Source: Chitinophaga pinensis (GTDB taxonomy: Bacteria > Bacteroidota > Bacteroidia > Flavobacteriales_D > Crocinitomicaceae). From it: DNA of 44,056 bases. A program made the translations under genes and the position numbers. Shown here one piece after another: positions 23,475 through 31,429 of the stretch; the stretch's first letter is position 1, and each line of letters starts with the position of its first letter. Location of the stretch: assembly GCA_945902745.1 (NCBI GenBank), contig CAMDNE010000022.1, positions 1 to 44,056 of the forward strand, in the 5' to 3' direction. Below the pieces are notes generated by a model, which had not been told where the DNA came from, searched no databases, and was given only the letters and a program-made list of their open reading frames with translations.

Positions 23475-25715
23475 TTAAAATCCTTCACCATTAATCATCA
23501 CACTAATGGGCTGAGGATATCCTTTGAAATAAATAGTAACTGGAAAAGAAAATAATCCTTTAGGTAATGTTTTGTTTGATTCAAAAATAAATGGAACAGT
23601 TGAGTTTCCATTTATAACTTTAGGAATTGTCACTTTAACATAGTCATTTTCGATTTCAATTCGGTCAATTTCTAAAACTGCATTTCCTTTGTTTTTAAAT
23701 TGTAGTGTTTTTGAAAATTTCGCTATTTGCGATGTTGCAGCCAAATCAATAAATCGGGGAGATAAATCAGTTATAAATAACAAGCTATCGTCTTGGATGT
23801 AATCAACACTTTGGATCTCGATTTTTCGTTCTATGGCAGCTGCTCTGGAATAAACAGAATTCTTTTGATCATGGAAATTATCACTCGTTAATTTGTTAGC
23901 AGTATATTCTCCAAAAGGAACTTGATTGAAAAGTACTTTTCCTCCATTTGGAGAATTATTCATCAAATAAGGACGAAATATCCCATTATCATAGGCCATT
24001 AAATAATTCACTAAGGAAGAAATTCTTCTTTTTGTTAAACTAACATTGTAATCTGTTTTAGCCAATGGACTAGCAAATCCTTTAACAGTGATATTTATTT
24101 TCGATCCTTTTTGTAATTCCTCTAACAGTAAATCACGGAATAAATACAAATCTTTTACACCTTGATCTACATATTCGATAAAGAAACTTTCAATATCTTC
24201 TTTTGCTTCTTCGGATTTTTCGCCACTCAATCCGCTTGAATATTCCAATTGATATTTATCTAGCATTGCACGATATTCACTGTATCCATTTATATAATTA
24301 ACTTTTGTCAATGTATCTCTTGATTTTGGATCTGGACAATCATTGTGGAAATATAATGTTACAGGTAATCGTTTGTTTAGATCAGCTAATGTTTCTTTAG
24401 GCGTCGGAATTTCAATTTTTAATGGAGGAAAAGTGGTGAAAATGTCACTACAACATGTTGGGTTTTTACTAAACATCACACCTAATCGATTACTTGAAAA
24501 ATACGATGTATCACCACTTTTGAAATAATATAAATCATTTACTGGCGAATTGTATGGCAATCCAATGTTTTGCGGTTCTTCAAATTGTGTTTGATAATGA
24601 ACTTTGAAAATATCATAGCCCCCAAAACCATCTAACCAAGAAGAGGAAAAATAAAGTGTATTGCTTGTTTTGTCCCACCATGGACTCAAATCATTGTCGC
24701 GTGAATTGATGGTTTTGACATTTCTAACTTTAGAAAATTGATTGCCATTTTTTATTGCTGAAAACCAAATATCCATTCCTCCTTCTGTTCCTTCTCGATC
24801 TGATGAGAAGAAAAGCACTTCTTGTCCATCCAATTCTCCAATACATGGCATTGTCGTATTTGCACCTTCTTCATTAATAATCGCTCCCAAAGAATCAATT
24901 GATGACCATTTCCCATTATCAAAATTAGCGACCATAATTTTACATTTGTAATTATAGCCTTCATCTGCACACAAACTGAAATAGAATCGTTTTCCATCAG
25001 CTGAAAAAGTTCCATTACCCGTATTCAGCTTTTCCATCATTAAATCTTCGATTCTGATTGACTTTTCAAAATTTCCTTCTTTTAATTCAGATTGAAATAA
25101 GCGGGTTTTATAGGTTGTGGAATAAACTTCTTCTGCCGTGTTTATTGAATCCGCGCGAAGTGACGAAAAAACTAAAACCCCATTATGGAGATTGTGACCA
25201 AATTCGGAATCAAATGAATTGACAGTTTCTGGTAAGCGTAAATAATTTACGTTCGCTGTGTCTTTAATTGCTGATTTAGCCCATAAACAAGATTCTAGTT
25301 CTCGTTTAGATTTTAAATATTCATAACTTTTTTTGTCTTTGTAGAATTTCTTTTTTGCTTTTTTGAATGTTTCAAGTGCTTCATCATATTTACCGTTATG
25401 CTTTTGCATCAATCCTAAATTGATGAGTGACATTGGATAAATCCCACCCTGTTCTCTGTCATAAACTTTTGCATAATAGTATTCAGCTTTTCGATAATCT
25501 TTGTATGATTTTAAAGTTTCAGCATATTTCCATAATGTAGTAACTGAATTAGAATCAAGTTCCATGGCTTTTTCATACAATTCAACGGCGTAGTAATAAT
25601 CACCTTTATTGTATTTTTCTTCGGCATGTTTCAAATAAGCACCTAATTTGGATTGACCAAAAAGGCAGTTACTTGATGCAAGAAAAATAAATAGTATTAG
25701 ATGAAATCTGGACAT
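23475..25715 (-). CDS. TPR / PD40-repeat / OmpA-like envelope protein
   Basis: This 746-residue protein has a signal peptide (1-20, ending NCLFG), TPR repeats (~25-125), and WD40-like PD40 beta-propeller repeats (~165-420: ADGKRFYFS, VLFFSSDREGTEGGMDIW, TLYFSSSWLDGFGGYDIF, TSYFSSNRLG). An OmpA-like domain (~535-640) carries ITVKGFASPLAKTDYNVSLT followed by KRRISSLVNYL, and a C-terminal DUF1573-like Ig fold covers ~660-746. OmpA-like domains bind peptidoglycan, so it probably tethers an outer-membrane complex; the architecture recalls the T9SS component PorE and similar proteins. It overlaps the upstream PorP/SprF-like gene by 19 bases. A role in a T9SS accessory machine is inference. Confidence 0.85.
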   Translation of the reverse strand: MSRFHLILFIFLASSNCLFGQSKLGAYLKHAEEKYNKGDYYYAVELYEKAMELDSNSVTTLWKYAETLKSYKDYRKAEYYYAKVYDREQGGIYPMSLINLGLMQKHNGKYDEALETFKKAKKKFYKDKKSYEYLKSKRELESCLWAKSAIKDTANVNYLRLPETVNSFDSEFGHNLHNGVLVFSSLRADSINTAEEVYSTTYKTRLFQSELKEGNFEKSIRIEDLMMEKLNTGNGTFSADGKRFYFSLCADEGYNYKCKIMVANFDNGKWSSIDSLGAIINEEGANTTMPCIGELDGQEVLFFSSDREGTEGGMDIWFSAIKNGNQFSKVRNVKTINSRDNDLSPWWDKTSNTLYFSSSWLDGFGGYDIFKVHYQTQFEEPQNIGLPYNSPVNDLYYFKSGDTSYFSSNRLGVMFSKNPTCCSDIFTTFPPLKIEIPTPKETLADLNKRLPVTLYFHNDCPDPKSRDTLTKVNYINGYSEYRAMLDKYQLEYSSGLSGEKSEEAKEDIESFFIEYVDQGVKDLYLFRDLLLEELQKGSKINITVKGFASPLAKTDYNVSLTKRRISSLVNYLMAYDNGIFRPYLMNNSPNGGKVLFNQVPFGEYTANKLTSDNFHDQKNSVYSRAAAIERKIEIQSVDYIQDDSLLFITDLSPRFIDLAATSQIAKFSKTLQFKNKGNAVLEIDRIEIENDYVKVTIPKVINGNSTVPFIFESNKTLPKGLFSFPVTIYFKGYPQPISVMINGEGF

Positions 25716-26701
25716 ACGCGATGTGCAATTTTTTTAGGTTTAAAATGATGCAAAATATATCGGGTTGCAATTTCAATACCACCTCTTAAATTACTTGCTG
25801 GAACTAATTTTGAAAAATTGACATCATAACTCAATCCAATAAACCAATCTTGATAATCTAGTCCAATACTTATGTAGGAGGCATCTCTATTTCTATACCA
25901 CAATCCGGCGTACAATGCACGATATGTGCCAGCTCTATCAACAAGTGTATATTTTACTGATGAGCCTAGGTTTATTTCTCTGTATTTTCCTTGAATAGAT
26001 ATATTAATACCAGGAACCAAGTCCCAATCGATATCCAATTTGTACAAGCCTTTCGCAAAGATATTCATGCGGATATCTCTTGGAATTGTTTGTGTATAAA
26101 ACCCTTGATTTGGCCTATTCAAATTATAGAATCCAATGCCAGCAGTTATTTTTTGTCGTTTGTTCTTATAATATTCATATACAGCGCCAACTCCGAATGA
26201 AAGATTGGTCTTGCGATCTGTTTGATACAATTCATTAGTAGGAAGATTTGGGTCGAAATAAGTACCATTGAATTGATTGTCAAAATACAATTGATCCCAA
26301 TTTATTTGTCGATGATTCATTCCTATATTGATTCCTGGACGCACGCAATGCATGGAATCTTTTGATAGTTTAATCAAATAGGAAGCATTTCCTTGGATTT
26401 CAGTTGTACGAAGTTTGCCATCACCAACCGCATCATGAAAAAACAATAAACCGAGCCCAATATTTTTTTTAGTAGGAAGATGCATGTCTGCAGAAAACGA
26501 AATCGTACTAAAAGGAACCGTTACACTTCGCCATTGATCTCTGTAATTTGCCACAAAGCGATAATCTCCATTAAAATGTCCAGCGTTGCCAGGGTTTTGA
26601 AAGATTGGAATGTCATTGAATTGCGACCAATGAATATCTTGACCAATGCTATGGAACGCAAAGGAAAAAACACTAAGTATTAAGTGTGCGGTGATTCTCA
26701 A
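25697..26701 (-). CDS. PorP/SprF family type IX secretion outer-membrane protein
   Basis: The body matches PorP/SprF barrels: QDIHWSQFNDIPIFQNPGNAG near the N-terminus, YRFVANYRDQWRSV, many amphipathic strands, and a late ISIGLDYQDWFIGLSYDVN. No ATG exists in the frame. TTG at 26701 gives a standard signal peptide (RITAHLILSVFSFAFHSIGQ), while TTG at 26770 adds a second hydrophobic stretch and is less likely. PorP/SprF proteins help secrete or hold surface adhesins in T9SS. The following gene (TPR/PD40/OmpA-like) overlaps by 19 bases, so the pair is one operon. No SprB-like giant adhesin lies beside it; the divergent T9SS protein at 26963 is a possible partner. Confidence 0.85.
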   Translation of the reverse strand: MRITAHLILSVFSFAFHSIGQDIHWSQFNDIPIFQNPGNAGHFNGDYRFVANYRDQWRSVTVPFSTISFSADMHLPTKKNIGLGLLFFHDAVGDGKLRTTEIQGNASYLIKLSKDSMHCVRPGINIGMNHRQINWDQLYFDNQFNGTYFDPNLPTNELYQTDRKTNLSFGVGAVYEYYKNKRQKITAGIGFYNLNRPNQGFYTQTIPRDIRMNIFAKGLYKLDIDWDLVPGINISIQGKYREINLGSSVKYTLVDRAGTYRALYAGLWYRNRDASYISIGLDYQDWFIGLSYDVNFSKLVPASNLRGGIEIATRYILHHFKPKKIAHRVCPDFI

Positions 26702-26846
26702 TTCAGTCTTATTTGAAGATGAAATTACAAAAAATAAAAATAGAAAATTCTCAATTAATAAATGAGACAATAAAATTCAGTTTCAAAGAAGAGTTTCACT
26801 TATAATATATTGTTTCACTGTTGATTAAGCTAAAGTGCTTAGATCA

Positions 26847-26868
26847 AAATACGTGATTATACGTATTT
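26847..26868. promoter_or_regulatory. Perfect inverted repeat in a divergent promoter region
   Basis: Arms aaatacgt (26847-26854) and acgtattt (26861-26868) flank six bases, in the gap between the divergent PorP/SprF-like gene and the secreted protein at 26963. The position and symmetry suit an operator for a dimeric regulator acting on either gene. No regulator gene is adjacent, and chance is possible in AT-rich DNA. Confidence 0.4.
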
Positions 26869-26962
26869 CACTTAAATATTTTTAAAACGTGTCATATCAA
26901 TTGATTTGTTGGTAGATATTTGTTCTATGAATTTGTCGTCTCGAAACCGATGATTTGAACTA

Positions 26963-28780
26963 ATGCAAATGAAAAAGTTTAGAAAAGATATGAAAAACTT
27001 GAAATTCACAGTGGGTATACTGCTATTAATGAGCTGTTTTGGTCTGAAGGCTCAAACCTATAATGTCGCCTACAACACCATTAGTTTTGGTGGTGTAGGT
27101 GTGACAATAACGAACAAAGTTGGGAATGGAACAACATTAAATAATATTGTTCTATACCAAAATGTAATAACAATTGGAGGTCAACAAATCGATGCAATAG
27201 TTCGTACGCAAGAATTGAGCAACGCTACAATTTCGACTTACGATTATACGGCAACATCTGCTAATGCTTCTAATAATTTACCAAGTTTCTTTTCTCCTCA
27301 ATTCTCATTTGCATCTGGAGGAGGATATGCAGTTTTTAAAGTTCAATTTATTCTTGGTGGGTCATACAACAACACTACAAATACAGGTACGTTGATAACT
27401 CTTCAAAATGTGCTTTTAAACACTTACGATTTGGATGGAAATGGAACCGCTGGAACAAATCAATATGCTGAATTTGGTGGATTTTCAATATCAGAATTAG
27501 CAAGTCCTACAAATTTATCTACGACTTATAATAGCACATTGGGATTATCAAAATTTAGAACTTCTATTTCAGCAAATACCATTGATGTAACAGATGTTAG
27601 AAACCGCACACGCGTAACCTATAATTATATCAGCGAGTTTACAACCAAAGTTGGTGCTGAAGGTTCTGGAGCAGCATATTATTTCCTTGATTTTTCAGCA
27701 GGTTCAACCTTTACATCGGCAATTTCTTATGCGGCGCCATCACTTGATTTAAATACAACCACATCGGGATTGGATAATGTAACGAATATGATTGCACCAG
27801 ACGTCAAAAATTTTACAGTAGGATCGAGTAACATTACTTATTCAGGACCAACATTGGATAATTTGAAATTGAATTTTTCAACTTCTCAAATTTTAGACGG
27901 AGCAAATGAAAAAATACTTATTTCTGGTGCGATAAGTGGTGGAAGTGTTTCTTTGAATTTCACGAATGCTCAGGCTATACCAAATGTTGTGCTAGGAGGA
28001 ATAACGTATGCCGTTTCATCAACGGTATTGGGTGGAAGAAGTATTCTGATATTTACAAAAAGTGGGGGAGGAACTTTAACACTTGCTCAGGTTGAAAATT
28101 TGTTAGACGCGCTTCAATATCAAAATGCAGCTACAAATGCTACAAAAGCATGGCGTTATTTTAATGTTACAACTTTAGCCGGTAGTTTTGAAACACCAGT
28201 TGCACAATTTCAATTAAATATTGATAATGTACTTCCTGTTGAATTAACATCGTTCTCTGTAAATTGCGACCAAGACTATTCAATCATTTCTTGGCAAACT
28301 GCATCTGAGCATAATTCGGCTTCATTCATTTTAGAAAGAAGTGCGGATGGCATAGAATGGTTTGAAATCACAGAAATGGGTGGAGCTGGGAATAGCAATT
28401 CCACACTAGATTATCAATACAAAGATCTTGAATCTTACCGCTTTGTCGGGTATTACAGATTGACCCAGGTAGATACTGATGGAAAACAAAAAATGTATGA
28501 TCCAATTTACACGAATTGTTCAAAGAGTGAAAATGAGGTAGATATATATCCAAATCCAGTTCTAGGGGATTTTGTAATTTCTATTTCGTCTCAATCCGCT
28601 GAAACTGTAATAATTGATTTTGTCAATACCAATGGAATGAAAGTTTTAGCGAAAACAGTTGCTGCTAAAAATGGATTTAATCAGTATAATTTTAATACAC
28701 AAGAGTTATTAAGTGGAATGTATTATGTAAGTGTTCAAATCAATGATACGCATACAATCAAAAAACTTATTGTTCAGTAA
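26963..28780 (+). CDS. Secreted protein with T9SS type A sorting domain
   Basis: The 605-residue protein has three close ATG starts (26963, 26969, 26990). The last gives the neatest signal peptide, MKNLKFTVGILLLMSCFGLKAQ, but I keep the longest form. The central ~400 residues are Ser/Thr/Asn-rich beta structure with repeats of unknown family. Residues ~425-520 form a fibronectin/Ig-like module common before sorting domains (VLPVELTSFSV, SWQTASEHNSASFILERSAD, YYRLTQVDTDGK). The end is a type A T9SS domain: DIYPNPVLGDF, then SGMYYVSVQIN and KKLIVQ. Export to the surface is well supported; the function is unknown. Transcription ends at the hairpin at 28806. Confidence 0.85.
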   Translation: MQMKKFRKDMKNLKFTVGILLLMSCFGLKAQTYNVAYNTISFGGVGVTITNKVGNGTTLNNIVLYQNVITIGGQQIDAIVRTQELSNATISTYDYTATSANASNNLPSFFSPQFSFASGGGYAVFKVQFILGGSYNNTTNTGTLITLQNVLLNTYDLDGNGTAGTNQYAEFGGFSISELASPTNLSTTYNSTLGLSKFRTSISANTIDVTDVRNRTRVTYNYISEFTTKVGAEGSGAAYYFLDFSAGSTFTSAISYAAPSLDLNTTTSGLDNVTNMIAPDVKNFTVGSSNITYSGPTLDNLKLNFSTSQILDGANEKILISGAISGGSVSLNFTNAQAIPNVVLGGITYAVSSTVLGGRSILIFTKSGGGTLTLAQVENLLDALQYQNAATNATKAWRYFNVTTLAGSFETPVAQFQLNIDNVLPVELTSFSVNCDQDYSIISWQTASEHNSASFILERSADGIEWFEITEMGGAGNSNSTLDYQYKDLESYRFVGYYRLTQVDTDGKQKMYDPIYTNCSKSENEVDIYPNPVLGDFVISISSQSAETVIIDFVNTNGMKVLAKTVAAKNGFNQYNFNTQELLSGMYYVSVQINDTHTIKKLIVQ

Positions 28781-28805
28781 ACCAATTAACCAAAGAAGTA
28801 TATTA

Positions 28806-28840
28806 AATCCAGTTCGAAAGAGCTGGATTTTTTTATTTTT
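28806..28840 (+). terminator. Rho-independent terminator after the T9SS protein
   Basis: A 10-bp stem (28806-28815 aatccagttc; 28820-28829 gagctggatt, one G-U pair) has a gaaa tetraloop and is followed by a T-rich run (tttttattttt). It lies 25 bases after the stop at 28780. The converging minus-strand gene at 28833 overlaps the T-run. On the minus strand the T-run is weaker (tttaatat), so it may act only partly in that direction. Confidence 0.88.
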
Positions 28841-29039
28841 CAAGAAATAGAAGAAGTAATACCAGACCGATGATCACAAACAATAAATACAATTTTGGAT
28901 CGCGATAAATAGGGCGTTTCCCTCGTTTCGTAAGGATTTCATAATCATGGCGAATGCGCGAGAAATCCTTCTGACGTTTGATTTGTTCGTCAGTCGGTTC
29001 AAGATGCTTTTTTTCTCTATTTATCGAAAACTTTCTCAT
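28833..29039 (-). CDS. Small single-span membrane protein linked to an ECF sigma gene
   Basis: This 68-residue protein has a long charged N-terminal part (residues ~1-49, with EPTDEQIKRQKDFSRIRHDY and LTKRGKRPIYRDPKL) and one C-terminal membrane helix (LYLLFVIIGLVLLLLFLEK), so it is probably tail-anchored with the N-terminus in the cytosol. Its ATG overlaps the stop of the sigma gene by four bases, indicating coupled translation. The position invites an anti-sigma role, but it has no zinc-binding or FecR-like motif and is very short. I list it as unknown. Similar small proteins behind sigma genes occur in Flavobacteriia as far as I recall. Confidence 0.7.
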   Translation of the reverse strand: MRKFSINREKKHLEPTDEQIKRQKDFSRIRHDYEILTKRGKRPIYRDPKLYLLFVIIGLVLLLLFLEK

Positions 29040-29605
29040 GATCGTTCAGTCCACTTTTTATTCAATTTTTCAAGAATACGATATACGCGCATCTTCGCAT
29101 TTGCCTCAGTGATTTTATAAATGTCAGCAATTTCTTTGAAACTCAACTCTTGAAAAAACCGCAATTCAATTAAATCCAACTGTTCTTGTTCCATTTCGTT
29201 CAATAATCCTACCAATTGTTCTTGGTCTTCTTCAGACATGTAACGATTAAGATTCGCTTCAGTACAAATATCTTTAAATTTACTTTCTTCAATATCAACT
29301 GTTTTAGTTGTTTTGGATGCTCTAAAAAACATCGATACTTCATTTTGTGCTATTCGATAAAGCCAACTGCAAAAAGGCAAACCACGATCTTCGTACTTTT
29401 GAATATGAGCCATTGCCTTTATAAACGTTTGTTGCGCAAGATCTCCAGCAACTTCTTCATTTCCTCCTAAACGTTTAAAAGTAAACCGATAGATACGCTC
29501 GAAGTAAATGTTATACAATTCGCCGAAATAATAGGTATCTGTTTTTGCTAGCTCGATTAACTCGGGCTCACTTAGATTTTTTTTATGTCTGCGGAGAGAA
29601 AACAA
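29036..29605 (-). CDS. RNA polymerase sigma factor, sigma-70/ECF type
   Basis: In 189 residues I see region 2 (YNIYFERIYRFTFKRLGGNE, then AGDLAQQTFIKAMAHI and PFCSWLYRIAQNEVSMFFR), which binds core enzyme and the -10 element. A region 4 helix-turn-helix follows (LIELRFFQELSFKEIADIYK, then TEANAKMRVYRILEKL). Region 3 is absent, as expected of ECF factors. The start is TTG at 29605; no ATG precedes region 2. The gene lies 56 bases after the SDR gene on the same strand and overlaps the 68-residue membrane-protein gene, so it may be expressed with the upstream paaE-like genes. Its target promoters are unknown. Confidence 0.92.
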   Translation of the reverse strand: MFSLRRHKKNLSEPELIELAKTDTYYFGELYNIYFERIYRFTFKRLGGNEEVAGDLAQQTFIKAMAHIQKYEDRGLPFCSWLYRIAQNEVSMFFRASKTTKTVDIEESKFKDICTEANLNRYMSEEDQEQLVGLLNEMEQEQLDLIELRFFQELSFKEIADIYKITEANAKMRVYRILEKLNKKWTERS

Positions 29606-29661
29606 ATTGCTTTTTTTTAAGGAAATGACAGATTTAAAAAAAGTAACAGATTGAATTTAAT

Positions 29662-30354
29662 TTATGGAGTAGAAAGTGAAACAGGAATTATTTTTCCATT
29701 CATCCATTGATTTCCTGTTAAGGCAAAGTGAGTAATAAAATCAGCCATTTTTGATGCTGAAACTGGCGCTTCATAACCAGGAAAAGCTTCTGCTAACATT
29801 TCTGTTTGAACCGCTCCTAAACAAAGGCAATTCATCTTGATTTTTGAATCTTTATATTCTTCAGCAAATAATTCGGTGAAACTGCAAACGGCAGCTTTGG
29901 AAGTCGAATAGGCACTCAGTCCAGCAAATTTCACACTTCCTTGGAATCCACCTATCGAACTAATGTTTACAATATGCCCTCCGTTTCCAATCATTTTTGG
30001 AACAGCGGCTTGTGTAGTTTCCATCACACCAATCACATTTACTTGATAGCAAATAGCAATATCTTCATGTGTTAATTCAGTAAATGGCTTATTCACTAAT
30101 TTACCCGCATTGTTGATGAGAATGTCAATCTGATTGATGTTTTCAAAAATTGCTTTTGCCTGCTGTGCAACGTTTTTTGTCAAATCAAATTCAACTGCTC
30201 GAACATTTTGTAAGTGTCCGAATAATTCTTGCATTTTTTGAAGATTTCGAGAAAGGGCAAAAACGGTATTAGAAGAATCGGATGCAAACTTTTCAACGAG
30301 TTCTTTACCTATTCCGCGGCTAGCTCCAACAACAACAATAGTTTGATCAGGCAT
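29662..30354 (-). CDS. Short-chain dehydrogenase/reductase (SDR) family oxidoreductase
   Basis: This is a classical 230-residue SDR with a Rossmann fold. The cofactor-binding motif is VVGASRGIGKE (8-18), NNAG is at 81-84, the active-site ISS lies at 131-133 and YSTSK at 149-153 gives the catalytic Tyr and Lys. A Ser or Arg after the second strand (ALSRNLQK) suggests NADP preference, by family rule only. The substrate is unknown. It overlaps the end of the upstream paaE-like gene by 8 bases, so it is co-transcribed with both reductases. It could serve aromatic degradation or be unrelated. Confidence 0.9.
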   Translation of the reverse strand: MPDQTIVVVGASRGIGKELVEKFASDSSNTVFALSRNLQKMQELFGHLQNVRAVEFDLTKNVAQQAKAIFENINQIDILINNAGKLVNKPFTELTHEDIAICYQVNVIGVMETTQAAVPKMIGNGGHIVNISSIGGFQGSVKFAGLSAYSTSKAAVCSFTELFAEEYKDSKIKMNCLCLGAVQTEMLAEAFPGYEAPVSASKMADFITHFALTGNQWMNGKIIPVSLSTP

Positions 30355-31426
30355 CGTAAGTAAAGGTTAATTCTTCACTCGTTGGATGCGCTTGACACGT
30401 TAATATATAACCATCTTGAATTTCTTTGTCCGTTAACGACATATTTACTGTCATCATTGCAGTACCTTTTAGTATTTTGGCTTTGCAAGAACAACAAACA
30501 CCACCTTTACAAGAATATGGTGCGTCTAAACCAGCGGTTTCAGCTGCTTCTAACAAACTTTTTCCTTTCGTTTTTAGTGAAAATTCAACAACTTCACCAT
30601 CCAAAATTGCTTTAACTTTACTTTCGCCTTCAAAAACTGATGCAACAATTGTTTCACTTGATGCCATTAAAACTGGCGTTGTAAACAATTCGAAATGAAT
30701 TTTAGACTTGGTAACGCCAAAAAACTCAAGTGTGTTTGAAATGTCTAAAATCATTTGTTCAGGTCCACACAAAAAGAAAGCATCTGCTTTTAATAAATCA
30801 AGGTTTGCTTTAATTTGAGTAGAAAAAGAATCTTTGTTTATCCGTCCAAATTGATATCCGTCCACTTCTTCATTCGTCAAAAAGTAAGTTGCAGAAGTGT
30901 TAGAAAGTGCATTAATTTCTTGGTGAAATATGGTTGACGCTTTCGTTCTATTCCCAAAAAACAGGTGCATTTTTCCACCGCGTTGTTCTATTGCTTTTGC
31001 AATCGACATCATAGGAGTAACACCACTTCCAGCAGCAATTGCCACAACCGTTTTGTCAGAATCTTTTAAGATAAAATTTCCAATCGGTTTAGAAATAGCA
31101 AGAACAGTTCCTGGCATTACTTTTTCATTTAGCCAAATAGAAATATTTCCACCTTTCACTGCTTTAGCAGCAAATGAAATAGGTTCGTTCGGTCCACTGC
31201 AAATGGAATATGATCTATGCTCATCCTTTCCATCTTTCTCAACTGAAACAGTAATGTATTGACCTGGAATAAACTGAAATTCAGATTTCAATTCTGAAGG
31301 TATTTCAAGAGTTATTTTTACAGTATCTGCAGTTAATTTTTCAACCGCTGCAACAGGAATTTCATAAAAACCTTTAGGTAGTTTTTTTGAATCCTTATCT
31401 TTTTTAAACATTCCAAATAATGCCAT
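30347..31426 (-). CDS. PaaE-like ferredoxin-NAD(P) reductase (second copy)
   Basis: This 359-residue flavo-iron-sulfur reductase is organised like PaaE: an FAD-binding barrel (RSYSICSGP), an NAD-binding domain (IAAGSGVTPMMSIAKA, FFLCGPEQMI) and a C-terminal plant-type [2Fe-2S] domain with Cys306, Cys311, Cys314 and Cys344 (CKGGVCCSC ... LTCQ). It is clearly a paralogue of the gene just upstream, sharing the IHFELFTTPV linker and ferredoxin end. The extra N-terminal MALFGMFKKDKDSKK distinguishes it. Only three bases separate it from that gene. It may supply electrons to the epoxidase or to another oxygenase. Which of the two is the true PaaE is unclear. Confidence 0.85.
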   Translation of the reverse strand: MALFGMFKKDKDSKKLPKGFYEIPVAAVEKLTADTVKITLEIPSELKSEFQFIPGQYITVSVEKDGKDEHRSYSICSGPNEPISFAAKAVKGGNISIWLNEKVMPGTVLAISKPIGNFILKDSDKTVVAIAAGSGVTPMMSIAKAIEQRGGKMHLFFGNRTKASTIFHQEINALSNTSATYFLTNEEVDGYQFGRINKDSFSTQIKANLDLLKADAFFLCGPEQMILDISNTLEFFGVTKSKIHFELFTTPVLMASSETIVASVFEGESKVKAILDGEVVEFSLKTKGKSLLEAAETAGLDAPYSCKGGVCCSCKAKILKGTAMMTVNMSLTDKEIQDGYILTCQAHPTSEELTFTYDA

Positions 31427-31429
31427 AAT

